55,242 nt of DNA from Balneolaceae bacterium. GTDB taxonomy: Bacteria; Bacteroidota; Rhodothermia; Balneolales; Balneolaceae. Made by a program: the position numbers and the translations under genes. The stretch covers positions 1-55,242 of the forward strand of contig SLPZ01000051.1 in assembly GCA_007131725.1 (NCBI GenBank). Reading direction: 5' to 3'. The notes beneath the pieces are model-generated. The model worked only from the letters and a program-made list of their open reading frames with translations, was not told the origin of the DNA and searched no databases. Positions 9,118-19,265 of the stretch are shown one piece after another. The stretch's first letter is position 1, and every line of letters begins with the position of its first letter.

Positions 9118-9414
9118 AAAAGCGAAAGATATTTTTATAGACAAGATGCGATTGCTTTTTATGTAGAGCAATTTAAGAGAATGAGAAAAGAATCGCAGAA
9201 AAAATTCTGTATGTGTTTAGTTGCTTGAATTAATTCAAAACTGGTTCAAGAGTTCATAAAAGCGGACGCTTGCGCCAGTATCATGCTGGTAAAGACTTCC
9301 GAAGTCTTTCATGATTTTAATAAATGATTGGCTGATTTTATACGTCAAACCTTCAAACAGTGTCGATGAAGACTTCGGAAGTCTCATGCCCGACATTCTA
9401 AAATTAACACGACA
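9118..9414. repeat. Intergenic spacer with GCGGACGCTTGCGCC repeat and paired AGACTTC/GAAGTCT palindromes
   Basis: At 9261-9280 there is one copy of a short repeat (AGCGGACGCTTGCGCCAGTA) also found near 31675 and 48373. It is followed by AAAGACTTC-C-GAAGTCTTT (9291-9309) and, 60 bases later, AGACTTC-G-GAAGTCT (9370-9384). These look like dispersed intergenic repeats; no coding potential is evident. Confidence 0.6.
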
Positions 9415-11019
9415 CTAATCCTTCCTTGGAAGTTTTTCATCCAGCATGGCGGTATGGTAGACAAAAGTGGCCACGATGGTTGCCGTTCTGGCCAGATCCT
9501 GCTCCACCAGCCTTTCGTAGTAGTCCATGTTGGAGTGGTGGGTCATGGTAAAATATTCGATCGGGTCTTGTATAAACTGAAATCCGGGAAGTCCCACTCT
9601 GTCGAAAGCAACATGATCGGTTGATCCGGTATTTCGATAGGTTACGGTTGTGGCATCCCAATCACTGAATGGCTGAAGCCAGGTTCTGAAGAGCAGGCGC
9701 AGGTTTTCGTTCTCCTGCAAATAAATGCCTCGTATCTGTCCTGTTCCATTATCTACATTATAGTAGGCAGAAAAGTTGTCGTAATCGGGGGTGGTTTCCA
9801 TATCATCGGTTGAGCCCCAGACCTGCTGGGTTTGTGCAAAATGTTCAGCCACATATTCCCGTGAGCCGTGCAAGCCCTGCTCTTCGCCGTCCCAAAGGGC
9901 AATTCGAATGGTGCGGCGCGGTTCAACGTCGATAGCTTTCAAAATTCGCATCACTTCCATCATCACGGCTGATCCGGCGGCATTGTCTGTGGCCCCGGTG
10001 GCTGCATGCCAGGAATCGAGATGGGCACCGAGCATCACAATTTCATCTCCAATATCCGGGTCGGTACCGGGAATTTCAGCGATCACATTGTAGCCGTAGA
10101 GGTCATCATCAAAAAATTCGGTTTTCATGTCCAGCTCCAGTTCTACCGGAACATCTTTTTCGAGCATTCTGAAAATTCTGCCATAGTGCTCTCTTTTCAG
10201 AGAAATTTGTGTGATGATTTCTGAAGGTTCGGCTTGATGGGGTCGAATCATTTCTGTCCACGGAGTTCCCGGCTCAACCGGCAGAGATGCAGCGGTTACG
10301 GCGATCTGGCCATACCAGCCCCTGTATCCGTAATCGAGCAGAGCCAGCGGCTGTTCTTCCTGCAGGAATTTCATGATCTGATAATTGAGTTCAGCCCGGG
10401 CCTGTGCATCATCACTCCGCCGTGGCGGGGATGGCGGGGTCAATGGTTCGGAGGCATTGGCAAGATTGAGCAGCCATTCGTCAGTGAAACGGCTTGCAAC
10501 CGGGTCCCACATCGGCTCGGACTCTTCGGGCAGGTCGAGCATCACAAATTTATCGCCGAGACGGCCTCTGTATTCTTCAAGATCCTCGGCTTGTGCAATG
10601 TTCAAAAAAATGACTTCGCCTTTCACGGGCTCATCGTAACCGGGCGACCAGGCTTTTGGATATGCGGTTACGGGAAAGTAGCTGTAGGGTGATGTGGCGT
10701 GCATGGCAAATCGCTGCAATTCCCATCCGGTTCCAAACGGGCCCCACTGATGGAAATGTGCATTTTCGAGGCCAAGTTCTTCAAACTGCGATTTTGTGTA
10801 CTCCCGGGCATTGGCCATCTGGGGAGAATTGGTTAACCGCGGGCCGTACACATCGGTCAGCCAGCTTGCAAAGTTCATCACCTGGGAATTGTCGAGGCCT
10901 TCCGATTTTATTTTTTCAACAATGTCAAGGTCAACGGAAGGAGAGTGAACCGACTGTGAGATTGCCGGCTGCCATAGAAAGATGAGTAGTGAAATAAGAA
11001 ATGATAATAATCGAAGCAT
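9415..11019 (-). CDS. M28 family zinc metallopeptidase (carboxypeptidase Q-like), secreted
   Basis: 534 residues with an N-terminal signal peptide (MLRLLSFLISLLIFLWQPAISQ). The catalytic M28 domain occupies the C-terminal half: AHLDSWHAATGATDNAAGSA supplies the first His and bridging Asp, WDGEEQGLHGS the catalytic Glu pair, NVDNGTG the next Asp, and GSTDHVAFDRVGLPGF the last His. The N-terminal half, with a PA-like insertion, resembles plasma glutamate carboxypeptidase/carboxypeptidase Q. It probably cleaves small peptides in the periplasm or outside. The overlapping minus-strand open frames are shadows. The gene is followed downstream by the serine hydrolase. Confidence 0.92.
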   Translation of the reverse strand: MLRLLSFLISLLIFLWQPAISQSVHSPSVDLDIVEKIKSEGLDNSQVMNFASWLTDVYGPRLTNSPQMANAREYTKSQFEELGLENAHFHQWGPFGTGWELQRFAMHATSPYSYFPVTAYPKAWSPGYDEPVKGEVIFLNIAQAEDLEEYRGRLGDKFVMLDLPEESEPMWDPVASRFTDEWLLNLANASEPLTPPSPPRRSDDAQARAELNYQIMKFLQEEQPLALLDYGYRGWYGQIAVTAASLPVEPGTPWTEMIRPHQAEPSEIITQISLKREHYGRIFRMLEKDVPVELELDMKTEFFDDDLYGYNVIAEIPGTDPDIGDEIVMLGAHLDSWHAATGATDNAAGSAVMMEVMRILKAIDVEPRRTIRIALWDGEEQGLHGSREYVAEHFAQTQQVWGSTDDMETTPDYDNFSAYYNVDNGTGQIRGIYLQENENLRLLFRTWLQPFSDWDATTVTYRNTGSTDHVAFDRVGLPGFQFIQDPIEYFTMTHHSNMDYYERLVEQDLARTATIVATFVYHTAMLDEKLPRKD

Positions 11020-11163
11020 AATTTCTGATTTTAATTGATTTTCCAGGTGCAGGAATATGCCAAGATTTTTTCAAAAAAGCGGAAAAAATGGATGTTTTTT
11101 TCAGAGGAAATTGTGAATTGATTGCAGAAGAGAGTTTTTATAAAAGAACAGGCAGCAAATCCA

Positions 11164-14100
11164 CTACGGCAGCTGCAACTCTTCCATTCGCCTCAGATGT
11201 TCAAAATAGCGCTCAATCAGGCGCTGATACTGCTCGGTGAAGGGGGTGTAGTTCGGATCCTGCATCCTGGCACGAATTTCCTGCTGAAGCTCCTCAAGTG
11301 TGATGTCAGGCGGAAGAACCCGTTCGTAATCCTGGGCTCTTGTCCCTTCGCGTTCTTCCTCTTCGCCGCGCTGCTGAAGGGATTCCTCGGCGTTCAGCAT
11401 CCTGGAGAGAATATTTTGCTGCCGCTCAACCATCAGCGGGTCGGTAATTCCGCCGCGCATTTCGTTGATGGAATCTTCCATCTCTTCGATAGTCCGCTGA
11501 AGTTCGCTTAAGGTACGGTCGCCCTGTTCAAGTGCCCCGCTTCGCTGCAACTCCTCGAGCTGCCTGCGAATTTCGTTCTGCTGGCGTGCAATCTGGTCGA
11601 GCCGTTCGGATTGTTCTCTTGAAAGCCGATCGCCCTGTGCATCGTTGATCAAATCCTGAAGTTGCTGGTTGAGCTGCTGCTGGTCGCCGGAGAGATTCTG
11701 AAGCTGTTCAACCATCTGCTGCATCGACATGCCGCCCATTCCGTCACCGTTCTGCTGATCCATGAGCTGGTCAATCAGTGATGCGATCATCGAGGTTAGA
11801 TCGTTAATTCCGCCAAGAGATTCTCTTGTGGAGATGGTAGCACCGCGCTGATTTCGCTCAACCATTTCTTCCAGAGTATTGCTCAGCGAACGCTCAACTT
11901 CGGCTTTTTTTCGGTTAATAGTATTGGGAACTCCGGGCAGTTCGGCTGATACCTGGAACAGCGTGTCGGCAACGGTTGAAAACTGATTACTCACATTGTT
12001 TTGAACACGGGCCAGATCCACAAATCCCTGGCTGCGGCTCCGGGTTTCTGCCGATGTTTGTGTGAGATATTCCTGCATGTCCGAAATCTCGAGCAGGGTA
12101 TAAAGTGCTCTTTGCAGCGCAAGTATATTTACCTGGATTTGCTGGCCGCTCATTTGTTGAATCGACTCCCTGAAGCGCTGCGACTCCTGTTGCATCTGCT
12201 CGCTGATTTGCTGTTGCTGCTGCTGCATATCTTCAGATGGTGAGCTGTCTCCGCCGCCATTTTCCTGCTGCTGACCGGCTTCTTCCATTAGTTGTTCAAG
12301 CTGCTCGCGGATGTTTTCCAGTTCTTGCTGCCCCTGTTCTTTAATCTCTTTGAGGCGTTCTTCAGACCTGCGGGGCGGATTGCTGTCGAGCTGCTCGATC
12401 TGTTCGGAGACTTTATCCAGATCCTGACGGACGGTTTCCATTTCGTTGGAAAGCTGATCCACGGTTTGCTCTTCATTTCTGATTCTTTCGGCCATATCTT
12501 CATACTGGCTGGCAAGCTTGTCGAGATCACTGTTCATTTTCAGCCGCTTGAACAGCTCAACGGTACGCTCAAGCCGTTCTCTGTACAGGTTTTCGTTGAA
12601 TTGTACATTCTCGAGTGCCTGTTCCAGTTCCTGGCGCGACATATTTTCGAGTGCCCGCTGCAGCTCTTCCATCGCCTCGCGCAAAGCCGGATCATGCAGT
12701 TCTCTCATCAGTTCCTGCAGCTCCCGGTAGGCCTGCTGTGTTTCTTCAGAAACGTGACTGCTCTGATCAATTTCCGATCGAATTTGTTCGAACTGTTCAT
12801 TCATCCGCTCAATAGCTTCGTCGATCGACTGCTGCCTGTCTCTCACTTCCTCCAGCATCTGTTCCTGTTCAAATCCGCCGTCGGGATTTTGCCGCATCCG
12901 CTCAAGAAACTCTTCATACTCAAATTCCATCTGCCTGAAACTATCTGAAATTTCATCCAGTTCGCTCTGAACGTCGCGTTCTTTGCTGTCAATCTCATCA
13001 AAATATTCGGTGAGAGAAGGCACCTGGATGATTACCTGCTGCGATTCACTCCATTTGTAACCGGATATTTCATCATTGTCCCAAACCCTGATTCTGAATA
13101 CGAGCTGATCCCGCGGCCGAAGCTCAAACTCTTCAAGGTTCCATTGAACCTGTTCGGTGCGCCCGTTTCTGGGCCTGTCTAACGGAACGGTTCCGGTGCC
13201 GGCTTGCTCAACAAAAGCCCGCTGATGTTCCCATCGAAGCTCAGCACGTGTCAGTCCAAAATCGTCGGTAGCCTGGTAAAAAATTTCGAATTGCTCCGGG
13301 TCGGATTTCATCACGGTTCCTGTCGGCTCCTGGATCACCACTACGGGATATTGATCTTCACGGACATTCACCATAGTCCGAAACAGGTTATTGTTACGCA
13401 GCCCGTCAAAATCTTCCATTTGGAATGTGAGGGTGTCAGAATCTTCCGGGTAGAGTGTGGCTGCAAACCGGGTCTGATTTTCATTTTCAGTTTCCATTTC
13501 AACATCCCCGCTGCCTGACCGGATTGCAAGTGATTCTAACGGTTTGTTGGTTTTTCCGTCAATCTGAAGCGTTGAACCGGGGTAGAGGTTCACCTGAGAA
13601 AACGGATATTCCAGCTTGTTTTCCGATAATCCGGTATAGGAGGGAGGGGTAACTGTGAGCACCAGTTCGTCAAAACGAGGCTGAAGCTGAACATTTACGG
13701 TATGTTCTTCGCTCAGGAAACCGTCCATTTCAACCCGGTACGAGATGGTGTTGATCAGATCGAGGCTGGGAGAAAGGAATGTTTGATTTTCAGAAAGCCT
13801 CATCTGTCGCTGACGATATCCATCCTCAACATCGGTTTTGTATTCCAGGATAACATTATCCGGCCGGGCATCGCCTTCAAACTGAATGCCGATCTGAATG
13901 GACGATCCGTGTTCGATGGTAGTATCGGCCGGGGTGATGCTGAATGCATATGGATTTGGCTGAATGTAGCTGTTCCAGAAATGAAGCGTTCGCATGGTTT
14001 CGGACGGCAGTGATGCAAAAATAAATAGAGAAAAAATCAACGAAACCGTCAAACCGGCACTGCTGTACCGAAACTGACGGGTTGTTTGTAATGATCGGTT

Positions 14101-14538
14101 AAAACTATCAATTTCTTTGGAGAGCTGATCCCGCTGAAAGGATTTCAGGTTTTCTGCAAGAGCCGCTTTATAGAACCTTGAACTTTTTTGTTTTTCATCA
14201 AGGTAGAGATCTACGGCACTTAGTATCTCTTTTCTGTTGTTATGTGTCAGCAGTTTTTCATAATAAGATGTAAAGTCCGGCAGCGATCCTCTTCGGGAAA
14301 TCAGCCAGCCGGTGGCAATCGCACCGATTACAATCAATGATAAGAGAACTGATTTGCCTGTGGCTGATAAGAAAAAACTGTTTTCAATTAAAACGAGCAA
14401 ACCAAAGCCGGCAAGCAATATTCCGGTAAAAAAACAGAAGGCAGTAAGCCACTTTTTCCTCAGAATTCCGGCATAGGAATTCCGAAGCTGCGAGACTATC
14501 TGTTTAATGTTTTTTTCGGTTTGATTGAAATCAGTCAT
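11164..14538 (-). CDS. DUF4175 family large membrane protein with long Gln/Glu-rich coiled coil
   Basis: 1124 residues. Two N-terminal membrane segments (about 29-53 and 62-80) and a third near 158-175 are followed by a beta-rich extracytoplasmic region (about 190-510) and a very long helical region rich in Q, E, R and M (about 515-1115) predicted to form coiled coils. This architecture matches the DUF4175 proteins of Bacteroidota-like bacteria. Function is unknown; the topology suggests a cell-envelope scaffold or regulator. The N-terminus contains SRRGSLPDF but no enzyme motif. It lies 57 bases downstream of the MBL-fold gene on the same strand. Confidence 0.85.
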   Translation of the reverse strand: MTDFNQTEKNIKQIVSQLRNSYAGILRKKWLTAFCFFTGILLAGFGLLVLIENSFFLSATGKSVLLSLIVIGAIATGWLISRRGSLPDFTSYYEKLLTHNNRKEILSAVDLYLDEKQKSSRFYKAALAENLKSFQRDQLSKEIDSFNRSLQTTRQFRYSSAGLTVSLIFSLFIFASLPSETMRTLHFWNSYIQPNPYAFSITPADTTIEHGSSIQIGIQFEGDARPDNVILEYKTDVEDGYRQRQMRLSENQTFLSPSLDLINTISYRVEMDGFLSEEHTVNVQLQPRFDELVLTVTPPSYTGLSENKLEYPFSQVNLYPGSTLQIDGKTNKPLESLAIRSGSGDVEMETENENQTRFAATLYPEDSDTLTFQMEDFDGLRNNNLFRTMVNVREDQYPVVVIQEPTGTVMKSDPEQFEIFYQATDDFGLTRAELRWEHQRAFVEQAGTGTVPLDRPRNGRTEQVQWNLEEFELRPRDQLVFRIRVWDNDEISGYKWSESQQVIIQVPSLTEYFDEIDSKERDVQSELDEISDSFRQMEFEYEEFLERMRQNPDGGFEQEQMLEEVRDRQQSIDEAIERMNEQFEQIRSEIDQSSHVSEETQQAYRELQELMRELHDPALREAMEELQRALENMSRQELEQALENVQFNENLYRERLERTVELFKRLKMNSDLDKLASQYEDMAERIRNEEQTVDQLSNEMETVRQDLDKVSEQIEQLDSNPPRRSEERLKEIKEQGQQELENIREQLEQLMEEAGQQQENGGGDSSPSEDMQQQQQQISEQMQQESQRFRESIQQMSGQQIQVNILALQRALYTLLEISDMQEYLTQTSAETRSRSQGFVDLARVQNNVSNQFSTVADTLFQVSAELPGVPNTINRKKAEVERSLSNTLEEMVERNQRGATISTRESLGGINDLTSMIASLIDQLMDQQNGDGMGGMSMQQMVEQLQNLSGDQQQLNQQLQDLINDAQGDRLSREQSERLDQIARQQNEIRRQLEELQRSGALEQGDRTLSELQRTIEEMEDSINEMRGGITDPLMVERQQNILSRMLNAEESLQQRGEEEEREGTRAQDYERVLPPDITLEELQQEIRARMQDPNYTPFTEQYQRLIERYFEHLRRMEELQLP

Positions 14539-14595
14539 AAAAAATTTACATCATGCTGTGGCGGCTGCAGGTTTGTTAACGCTTAATTTTTGGTT

Positions 14596-15477
14596 TTATG
14601 AGATTTGGTTTAGTGAAAGAGAATCTTTCATCATAAACTTCCCGTTTTCACGGCCTACGGTAGTCACTTCGTGTGAGGCATCGTGCTCCATGAAGAGATA
14701 CCATCCGTTTTCTGCGGCCTGATTTAAAAATTCTTCTTTTTCAGCCAGTGTTTGAACCGGGTACATATCGTAGCCCATGATCCATGACAGGGGAATATGG
14801 GCAAATGTCGGGATCAGGTCTGCAGCAAAAATCACTTTTATATCAACGGCTGTTACTGCTGGAAGTTGCTGGCCAACGGTGTGGCCGTTTACTGTTAGGG
14901 TATCCAGTCCGGGCTCGAAGGTATGATTATCATCAACCAGATTGAGGCGTCCGCTATTTTCAATAGGTTCGAGATTTTCAGCAAAAAAACTGGCTTTCTC
15001 ACGGGCATTAGGGTTGGTTGCAGTTTGCCAGTGCCGCTCGTTTACGTGATAGAGTGCATTCGGAAAAACCTCCTTCAGGTTTCCATCTTTATCGTAAGTG
15101 GTTGTTCCGCCACAGTGATCGAAATGGAGATGGGAAAAAATGATATCGGTCACTTCTTCCGGAGAAATTCCCAGGTTTGAGAGTGATCCGAGCAGGCTGC
15201 TGTGATCGTAATCAAGGCCGTAAATACCAGCCATTTTATCATTAAATTTATCGCCACTGGCAGTATCCACCAGGTAAATTTTTCCGGTGTTTTTTGATTT
15301 GATTAGCAGATTTCGCATGGCCATCGGAATTCTGTTTTTTTCATCTGATGGTATCTGTCGGCTCCAAAGTGTTTTGGGTACCACTCCGAACATTGCGCCT
15401 CCATCAAGCATAAACCGTCCGGCCTCAACAGCAAAGAGTTCAAAATTACCGATAATTGATGGCTCTAATTTTTCCAT
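14596..15477 (-). CDS. MBL-fold metallo-hydrolase
   Basis: 293 residues starting at ATG 15477 (MEKLEPS). The longer frame to 15564 runs through the terminator of the oxidase operon, so the internal start is preferred. Metal motif FSHLHFDHCGG gives the H-x-H-x-D-H ligands; GHTVGQQLP and the late MEHDASHE segment provide further ligands. The GGAMFGVVPKTLW start segment is typical of AHL-lactonase/AttM-like and related hydrolases. No signal peptide, so cytoplasmic. The substrate cannot be told from sequence; quorum-signal lactonase is one possibility among many. Confidence 0.9.
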   Translation of the reverse strand: MEKLEPSIIGNFELFAVEAGRFMLDGGAMFGVVPKTLWSRQIPSDEKNRIPMAMRNLLIKSKNTGKIYLVDTASGDKFNDKMAGIYGLDYDHSSLLGSLSNLGISPEEVTDIIFSHLHFDHCGGTTTYDKDGNLKEVFPNALYHVNERHWQTATNPNAREKASFFAENLEPIENSGRLNLVDDNHTFEPGLDTLTVNGHTVGQQLPAVTAVDIKVIFAADLIPTFAHIPLSWIMGYDMYPVQTLAEKEEFLNQAAENGWYLFMEHDASHEVTTVGRENGKFMMKDSLSLNQIS

Positions 15478-15527
15478 TAACGTCTGTTTGATTACACAAT
15501 TTTGTAGTGTGATAAATATAAATAAAA

Positions 15528-15555
15528 AAAGCCGGTCACGTAAGAAACCGGCTTT
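15528..15555 (-). terminator. Rho-independent terminator of the ACIII-caa3 operon
   Basis: On the minus strand, AAAGCCGGT and ACCGGCTTT form a perfect 9-bp stem with a 10-base loop, followed by a run of T. It lies about 20 bases beyond the stop of the last oxidase gene and before the MBL-fold gene. Confidence 0.9.
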
Positions 15556-15574
15556 ATATGACAATTTTTAAAAA

Positions 15575-15877
15575 TTAAAATGAGGGTACCGGGTCAACTC
15601 TGTAAAGCGTATCGAGTAGCGTGATTCCAACAAGCAGCACAAAGAATAATATGGACATGATAAACAGCATGACATTAAATTTGCTGTCCCACCACAAGTT
15701 CATGAAAAAGGCTGCTACAATTACCGCTTTTACCGCCGCAATGGAGATTTTTACAACTACATTCCAGGGTTCGGGAATATGAATATATGCAACGCCTACG
15801 GTTAAAAATGTAAGGATAAAGAGGCTGATTGCCACTCCCCAAAGAAATTTTGCTGATGATATATGATGTCCGCTCAT
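15575..15877 (-). CDS. ctaF: Cytochrome c oxidase subunit IV (caa3 type)
   Basis: 100 residues with three predicted membrane segments (about 10-30, 38-60, 68-90), matching the small prokaryotic oxidase subunit IV family. It stabilises the oxidase core in the cytoplasmic membrane. The PEPWNVVVKISIAAVKAVIVA segment is typical of this family. It lies 20 bases downstream of subunit III and is the last gene before the terminator. Confidence 0.9.
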   Translation of the reverse strand: MSGHHISSAKFLWGVAISLFILTFLTVGVAYIHIPEPWNVVVKISIAAVKAVIVAAFFMNLWWDSKFNVMLFIMSILFFVLLVGITLLDTLYRVDPVPSF

Positions 15878-15897
15878 GGTTTAAAAGAGTTTTTCGG

Positions 15898-16554
15898 TTA
15901 ATCGATCAGGTAGAGTAATGGAAACAGGAAAATCCAGATCACGTCAACGAGGTGCCAATACAGTCCGGTAATTTCAACGGGTGTGTAATAGCCGCTGTGA
16001 AATACCTTTTTCTTCGCTTTGAAAACCAGCCAGACCATCAGACCAATTCCAACCAGAACATGAATGCCGTGCAGGCCTGTCATCATGTAATAGATGCTGA
16101 AAAAGATATTGGCTTTTTCGTGAGCTATTCCGTCGTAGCTGTAGTGTGCACCCGGCAGAATTCCTTTTTCGATCTTTTCGGCATACTCGAAATACTTGAT
16201 AACCATAAATGTTACAGCCAGTCCAATGGTTATCCAAAGGTTGATAATCAAACCCCTGATCTGGTTAAGCTGGGCCGATCGAATGGCCATGGCAACGGTC
16301 AGCGAGCTGCCGATCAGTACAAAAGTGTTTACTGCACCCCAAAAAACATCCAGCTCTTCAGAAGCCAATAGATACAATTCGGGATACCAGGAACGGTAAA
16401 CAATATAGGCAGCAAAAAGGCCGCCGAAAAAGAGTATTTCGGTAACGAGGAAGATCCACATCCCAAGTTTTGACGCTTCAAACTGCTGATCGCTGTCAAT
16501 AAAATGGTGTTGCAGATGCTCCAGTTTTTCTTCTACTGCAGAAGGTTGAGACAT
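15898..16554 (-). CDS. ctaE: Cytochrome c oxidase subunit III
   Basis: 218 residues with about five membrane helices, the short form typical of caa3 and bo3 oxidases. Recognisable segments are KLGMWIFLVTEILFFGGLF, the conserved Glu-containing KYFEYAEKI, and MMTGLHGIHVLVGIGLM, ending with YWHLVDVIWIFLFPLLYL. Subunit III surrounds the proton-uptake side of subunit I. It lies 22 bases downstream of subunit I. Confidence 0.97.
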   Translation of the reverse strand: MSQPSAVEEKLEHLQHHFIDSDQQFEASKLGMWIFLVTEILFFGGLFAAYIVYRSWYPELYLLASEELDVFWGAVNTFVLIGSSLTVAMAIRSAQLNQIRGLIINLWITIGLAVTFMVIKYFEYAEKIEKGILPGAHYSYDGIAHEKANIFFSIYYMMTGLHGIHVLVGIGLMVWLVFKAKKKVFHSGYYTPVEITGLYWHLVDVIWIFLFPLLYLID

Positions 16555-16576
16555 GATCGTTAATTATGTTTTTCGC

Positions 16577-18319
16577 TTATTCTTTTTCCTGTTTTGAGAC
16601 TTTCACCGCCACTTCTTCTTCGGCGTGGTGATGCCCGTGTTTAGCAGCTATACCAAGCTGAAATTCTGACATCGGTTTGTGATAATCATAAGGTCCGTTG
16701 ATTATAACCGGTGTGTGCTCAAAGTTATGCAGCGGCACGGGCGAAGATGTTTGCCATTCAAGCGCACGGCTTCCCCAAGGGTTCGAAGATGCAGGTTTAC
16801 CTTTTACGAGGGAGTGAATCATATAGGCGGCCATCATCACAAACCCGACACCCATAATGTATGCTCCGATGGTGGAGAATTGGTGGAATGACTGGAATTG
16901 ATCGATATAGTTAAAATATCTCCGCGGCATACCCTGAGCACCCATTACAAACTGCGGCAGGAACGTCATGTTGAAACCAACAAAGATAACGGCACATGTA
17001 ATTTTTGCCCAGAATTCACTGTACATCTTGCCGAACATTTTTGGCCACCAGTAGTGCAGCCCGGCCAGAAATGCCATTACCATACCGCCCATCATCACGT
17101 AATGGAAGTGGGCAACAACATAATAGGTGTCGTGCAGGTGAATATCCACGGCAAGCGCGCCGAGCATAATTCCCGTAAAGCCGCCAATAGTGAACAAAAA
17201 CAGGAATACAAGGGCATAAACCATCGGAGTTTTCAGGTCTATTGAACCTTTGTACATGGTTGCCAGCCAATTGAAGATTTTAATGCCAGTCGGAATTCCA
17301 ACCAGGAAGGTCAGGAAAGAGAATACCATATTTGCCAGTGACGACTGACCGGCGGTAAACATGTGGTGCCCCCAAACCAGGAACCCGATAAAGGCAATGG
17401 CAAGTGAAGACAGAGCAATGGCCCAGTATCCAAAGATAACCTTTCTTGAAAAAGTGGAGATCACTTCAGAAATTATGCCAAACCCGGGAACAATCATAAT
17501 GTAGACGGCGGGATGTGAATAGAACCAGAAAAAGTGCTGGTATAGAACCGGGTCGCCGCCAATTGCCGGATCAAAAATCCCGATTGAAAGCATTCGCTCC
17601 ATAGTGAGCAGAAGAAGGGTTATAGCGAGTACCGGAGTTGCCAGAATCTGAATAATACTTGTGGCATAAAGCCCCCAAAGGTTCAGAGGCAGTTTGTTCC
17701 AGGTGATGCCGGGCGATCTCATTTTATGGATAGTTACCATAAAGTTAATACCCGTTAAAATGGAAGAGAACCCAAGAATAAAAATTCCAAAGGTCATGGC
17801 CATAATGTTGCCACCGGATGTAGTTGAGCTGTAAGGAGTATAGAACGTCCATCCAGTATCAACACCACCGGTAAAAATGGCAAACAGTGTGAACAAGGCG
17901 CCAATTACATAAATATAATAGCTGGCAAGGTTAAGCCTTGGGAATGCAACATCTTTTGCTCCGAGCTGCAATGGCAATATAAAGTTACCCAAAACGGCAG
18001 GTACTGAGGGCACCAGGAAGAAGAAAATCATGATGGCGCCGTGGAGCGTAAATACCTGGTTGTACATATCGGCATCCATGAAGGAGCGTGCCGGTGTAAG
18101 CAGTTCAGTTCTTAGCAGCAGTGCCAGAACGCCTGCAACAAAGAAAAAGAAGACGATTGAGCCGAGATACATCAACCCGATCTTCTTATGATCAACCGTA
18201 GTCATCCAGGCCCAAAGGCCTTTTTCTTCGTTCAGATAGTGTTTTTCTGGATTTTCTTCAGGCTTAAAGCGCCTTACCTGTAACTTTCTTACTTTTTTTG
18301 ATTCGTCGTTAGTAGCCAT
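16577..18319 (-). CDS. ctaD: Cytochrome c oxidase subunit I (A2-type heme-copper oxidase)
   Basis: 580 residues, twelve membrane helices, the catalytic subunit that reduces oxygen and pumps protons. Visible ligands are the low-spin heme His in [10 protein letters not shown], the CuB His with its linked Tyr in SHPAVY, the HH pair in WGHHMFTAG, and the HFHYVMMGG heme pair. At the position of the D-channel Glu (HPEVY in A1 enzymes) this protein has YSHPAVY, the signature of A2-type oxidases such as the Rhodothermus marinus caa3. Both ends are charged cytoplasmic tails. Only four bases separate it from subunit II, indicating co-transcription. Confidence 0.98.
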   Translation of the reverse strand: MATNDESKKVRKLQVRRFKPEENPEKHYLNEEKGLWAWMTTVDHKKIGLMYLGSIVFFFFVAGVLALLLRTELLTPARSFMDADMYNQVFTLHGAIMIFFFLVPSVPAVLGNFILPLQLGAKDVAFPRLNLASYYIYVIGALFTLFAIFTGGVDTGWTFYTPYSSTTSGGNIMAMTFGIFILGFSSILTGINFMVTIHKMRSPGITWNKLPLNLWGLYATSIIQILATPVLAITLLLLTMERMLSIGIFDPAIGGDPVLYQHFFWFYSHPAVYIMIVPGFGIISEVISTFSRKVIFGYWAIALSSLAIAFIGFLVWGHHMFTAGQSSLANMVFSFLTFLVGIPTGIKIFNWLATMYKGSIDLKTPMVYALVFLFLFTIGGFTGIMLGALAVDIHLHDTYYVVAHFHYVMMGGMVMAFLAGLHYWWPKMFGKMYSEFWAKITCAVIFVGFNMTFLPQFVMGAQGMPRRYFNYIDQFQSFHQFSTIGAYIMGVGFVMMAAYMIHSLVKGKPASSNPWGSRALEWQTSSPVPLHNFEHTPVIINGPYDYHKPMSEFQLGIAAKHGHHHAEEEVAVKVSKQEKE

Positions 18320-18323
18320 TGAA

Positions 18324-19265
18324 TTACTCTAATGTTTTGATATACTCAATAATTGCATCGATTTGGCGATCGTCCAGTGTACCGGCATAGGAAGGCATAA
18401 CAGGCTGATATCCGGCAGTAATTCTTGCATTTGGTTCAAGAATACTTTCGCGGATATAATTTTCATCGGCAACAACAATTTCACCATCTTCCATTTCCCG
18501 TTCAGAGCCAAACAATCCCTGGAAAGTTGGCCCCTGAAGGCGCGTTCCGTCACTGGAATGGCAGGTGTCGCAAGCATTACGTGTTACAAGCTGTTCACCA
18601 CGTGCAACCGGATCCATATCATCGTCTTCGGCTCCGGCAGTTTCAAGCCAAATTTCGAAATCTTCCTGAGAATGGACATGTGCAGTTGCCAGCATGTTTG
18701 AATGAGCAGTGCCACAATATTCTGCGCAGTAAATTACTGATTCCCCGATTTCTGTAGCTTCAAACCAAAGTGATGTATACCGGTTCGGAAGAACATCCAT
18801 CTTTACACGGTAATCGGGAATATAGAGTGAGTGGATGACATCATCTGAGCTCATCACCAGTTTTACCGGTCTGTCTACCGGTACGTGCATTTCGTTAACA
18901 CTTACATGGCCGTTTTGATAATGAAATTCCCAGAGCCAGCTTTTTGCAACCACACGAATTTCGTAGGCATCGTCGGGTGGAGTTGTCAGGTTCATGTAAC
19001 CGGTGAGGCCCCAGCCGAATACAATCATCACTAAAATGAGAGGTATTACTGACCAAGTAATTTCGAGCGTACTGTTGTGTGTAATTACAGGCGTAACATC
19101 ATCTTCTGACCGCCTTCGGTATTTCCATGCAAAATATACGATTGCAATCGTAATACCCAACAGCAGAATTAAACTTACACTTGTAATAAAATGGAATAAT
19201 GCATCCGTTTCAGCTGCCGTAGTACTTTTGGCAGGTGGAAGCATAAATTCGCTTATTCTGTTCAT
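18324..19265 (-). CDS. ctaC: Cytochrome c oxidase subunit II with fused cytochrome c domain (caa3)
   Basis: 313 residues. Two membrane helices (about 25-47 and 70-90) are followed by the CuA cupredoxin domain, with ligands H145, C180, E182, C184, H188 and M191 in the [14 protein letters not shown] region. The C-terminal cytochrome c domain has CDTCH (232-236) and a likely axial Met at 290 in QPVMPSY. It accepts electrons from complex III and passes them to subunit I. Its start overlaps the SCO stop by four bases (19262-19265), giving translational coupling. The heme domain closely resembles the extra heme domain of the ActE protein upstream. Confidence 0.97.
   Translation of the reverse strand: MNRISEFMLPPAKSTTAAETDALFHFITSVSLILLLGITIAIVYFAWKYRRRSEDDVTPVITHNSTLEITWSVIPLILVMIVFGWGLTGYMNLTTPPDDAYEIRVVAKSWLWEFHYQNGHVSVNEMHVPVDRPVKLVMSSDDVIHSLYIPDYRVKMDVLPNRYTSLWFEATEIGESVIYCAEYCGTAHSNMLATAHVHSQEDFEIWLETAGAEDDDMDPVARGEQLVTRNACDTCHSSDGTRLQGPTFQGLFGSEREMEDGEIVVADENYIRESILEPNARITAGYQPVMPSYAGTLDDRQIDAIIEYIKTLE

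Noticed and set aside
9118-9171. 18-residue extension of the first serine hydrolase
   Set aside because: It would place charged residues in front of a normal signal peptide starting at 9117.
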